Positions 5,797-7,057 of a stretch of 7,057 bases of DNA are shown piece after piece. The translations under genes and the position numbers were made by a program. A model generated the notes under the pieces. That model saw only the letters and a list, made by a program, of their open reading frames with translations, was not told where the DNA came from and did no database searches. The first letter of the stretch is position 1. Every line of letters starts with the position of its first letter. This stretch comes from an uncultured Prevotella sp. (lineage in GTDB: Bacteria > Bacteroidota > Bacteroidia > Bacteroidales > Bacteroidaceae), in assembly GCA_937916405.1 (NCBI GenBank), contig CALFUF010000144.1:1-7057 (forward strand). The letters are read 5' to 3'.

Positions 5797-6553
5797 TCGC
5801 ATTGACCACCTCTCGCATCTCTTTCAGCAACTCACTGGCGAAGATAAAATCAGTCAACCGTTTGTTGGTAGACCCCATGATGTCAGCGGAGACACCCTGC
5901 CATTCCTTATGTCCTTCGTAGATAAAGATGATATTCTCTCCGATCGTTGTCACGGAGTTCATATCGTGGGTGTTGATAATCGTTGTCATGTTGAACTCCT
6001 GTGTGATACTATGCAACAGGTCGTCAATCACCAATGATGTCTTGGGATCCAGTCCTGAGTTTGGCTCGTCGCAGAAAAGGTATTTAGGATTCAGGGCGAT
6101 AGCACGGGCAATAGCGACACGCTTCTGCATACCACCAGAGATCTCACCAGGATATTTGTCCTCAGCATTCACCAGATTGACGCGGTCCAGACACTCCTGT
6201 GCTCGTCTTGTGCGATCACGAAGAGTCATGGGGGCAAACATATCGAGAGGGAACATCACATTCTCCAATACCGTCATCGAGTCGAAGAGTGCCGCACTCT
6301 GGAAAATCATTCCCATCTCACGACGCATCAGAATCTTCTCCTGCTTCGACATTGCCACGAAGTCACGTCCGTCGTAAAGCACCTGTCCACTGGTAGGCTC
6401 AAACAGTCCTACGAGGTTCTTCATCAGTACCGTCTTACCACTGCCACTCTGTCCGATGATGAGATTGGTCTTGCCATTCTCAAACACCGTACTGATGTCT
6501 TTCAGCACTTCCACACCGTCAAAGCTCTTGCAAAGGTTCTTTACTTCTATCAT
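5750..6553 (-). CDS. mlaF: MCE/Mla-type phospholipid transport ABC ATPase (MlaF-like)
   Basis: This 267-residue ATP-binding subunit powers an MCE-type lipid transporter of the cell envelope, working at the cytoplasmic face with the MlaE-like permease encoded just upstream. ABC motifs are complete: Walker A GQSGSGKT (34-41), Q-loop Q85, signature ISGGMQ (138-143), Walker B with D-loop YLFCDEPNSGLDP (catalytic E163), and H-loop H196 in NTHDM. The ATG overlaps the permease stop codon by 4 bases (ATGA), so the pair is coupled. The C-terminal ~20 residues (NATNASSTAHHAAPSGQ) are low-complexity, look unconserved, and are mostly encoded by DNA that overlaps the convergent lipoprotein gene. No MCE-domain (MlaD) gene follows in this direction because the plus-strand operon begins to converge here. 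The family assignment is firm. The symbol is by homology to the E. coli system. Confidence 0.92.
   Translation of the reverse strand: MIEVKNLCKSFDGVEVLKDISTVFENGKTNLIIGQSGSGKTVLMKNLVGLFEPTSGQVLYDGRDFVAMSKQEKILMRREMGMIFQSAALFDSMTVLENVMFPLDMFAPMTLRDRTRRAQECLDRVNLVNAEDKYPGEISGGMQKRVAIARAIALNPKYLFCDEPNSGLDPKTSLVIDDLLHSITQEFNMTTIINTHDMNSVTTIGENIIFIYEGHKEWQGVSADIMGSTNKRLTDFIFASELLKEMREVVNATNASSTAHHAAPSGQ
5786..5820. repeat. Inverted repeat at the convergent gene junction
   Basis: AGATGCG (5786-5792) is complementary to CGCATCT (5814-5820). A competing shorter pair, ATGCG with CGCAT (5788-5792 and 5798-5802), is nested inside it around TTAGT. The structure spans the lipoprotein stop codon (5794-5796) and lies in the coding end of the mlaF-like gene. 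On the plus strand it is followed by CTTTC only, a poor T tract. It may contribute to transcript ends of the converging operons, but the evidence is thin. Confidence 0.3.
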
Positions 6554-7057
6554 GACAGCAATTGTGTTAGGAATACATCAGAGAATAGGATGAGGACACT
6601 CGAGCATACAACAGCATCCGTTGATGCCTTTCCCACATTCACGGAGCCACCTTCTACCGTATACCCGAAATAGGAGGGGACTGCGGAGATGATAAAGGCG
6701 AAGAACAGACTTTTGATGATACTCATCCACACAAACCACGGCTGGAAAGAGTGTTGCAGTCCTAATGTCAGGTCATCGGGCACGATAATATGTCCGATAT
6801 AGGCAGTGCCATAGGCTCCCATGATACCCATCGCAGAGGAGAATACCACCAGGATCGGCATGATGGTCAGCATTGCCGTAATCTTGGGGAGTATCAGATA
6901 GTTTGCCGAGTTGATACCCATGATGTCCAAGGCGTCAATCTGCTGGGTCACACGCATCGTACCAATCTCAGAGGCGATGTTAGAGCCCACCTTACCAGCC
7001 AATATCAGACACATGATACTGCTGGAGAACTCCAGCAGCATAATCTCACGGGTGGTA
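6550..7057 (-). CDS. mlaE: MCE/Mla-type phospholipid transporter permease (MlaE-like), partial
   Basis: This is the C-terminal 168 codons of an MlaE/YrbE-family permease, the membrane subunit that partners the ATPase above. The frame stays open to the right edge (residues TTREI precede the first in-window Met), so the true start lies beyond base 7057 and the ATG at 7041 is internal. The family signature is clear: LAGKVGSNIASEIGTM followed by VTQQIDALDIMGIN. Hydrophobic segments follow, ILPKITAMLTIMPILVVFSSAMGIMGAYG, then SIIKSLFFAFIISAVPSYFGY (in the family the latter precedes the GGSxNVGKAST-like loop), and a final helix AVVCSSVLILFSDVFLTQLL. It ends with a TGA overlapping the ATG of the ATPase gene. 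It acts in the inner membrane in transfer of phospholipids between membranes; direction of transport cannot be judged here. Confidence 0.92.
   Translation of the reverse strand, partial: TTREIMLLEFSSSIMCLILAGKVGSNIASEIGTMRVTQQIDALDIMGINSANYLILPKITAMLTIMPILVVFSSAMGIMGAYGTAYIGHIIVPDDLTLGLQHSFQPWFVWMSIIKSLFFAFIISAVPSYFGYTVEGGSVNVGKASTDAVVCSSVLILFSDVFLTQLLS

Noticed and set aside
5928..6377. 149-codon plus-strand open frame inside the mlaF-like gene
   Set aside because: It is antisense to the complete ABC ATPase with all motifs; the translation resembles no family.

Overview
The window looks like a chromosomal segment from a member of the Bacteroidales, most likely Prevotella or a close relative. 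The evidence is a TAnnTTTG-type (-7) promoter, AT-rich leaders without clear Shine-Dalgarno sequences, protein sequences typical of that order (FabH, Era, Der, MlaF) and the gene order DUF177 - rpmF - fabH - era - der. The genus is inferred from general familiarity with these families, not from a search.

Layout. Bases 1-47 are the 3' end of a 5S rRNA gene, so an rRNA operon ends here. A strong hairpin terminator follows (60-93). Directly behind it is an orphan membrane sensor histidine kinase (108-1265, +). A 137-bp gap then holds a perfect 10-bp inverted repeat (1267-1296) and a Bacteroidetes-type promoter box (1377-1384). That promoter appears to drive a tight plus-strand operon: a DUF177/YceD protein (1403-1927), ribosomal protein L32 (rpmF), ketoacyl-ACP synthase III (fabH), the ribosome-assembly GTPases Era and Der, and a small DUF4878-like lipoprotein (5401-5796). 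Three of the five junctions in this operon overlap, and the other two are separated by only 32 and 10 bp, which suggests translational coupling. On the minus strand, converging on the lipoprotein and overlapping it by 47 bp, are the ATPase (mlaF-like, 5750-6553) and the permease (mlaE-like, partial, running off the right edge) of an MCE/Mla-type phospholipid transporter.

How the genes work together. The plus-strand operon links 50S maturation (YceD-like protein, L32, Der), 30S maturation (Era) and the first condensation of fatty acid synthesis (FabH). It therefore couples ribosome production to membrane-lipid supply. The minus-strand pair is concerned with lipid asymmetry of the cell envelope.

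This is mostly a conserved housekeeping region and I see no new multi-gene system. The most unusual signal is a 9-bp tandem repeat (TCTAGTnnn, five exact units plus a decayed sixth) inserted in frame in era just after the G4 motif NKID, which adds a (Ser-Ser-x)5 tract to an essential GTPase. Smaller points are the vicinal cysteines in the FabH active site, the antisense overlap at the convergent junction, and the absence of plsX and of an MCE-protein gene where other genomes often have them.
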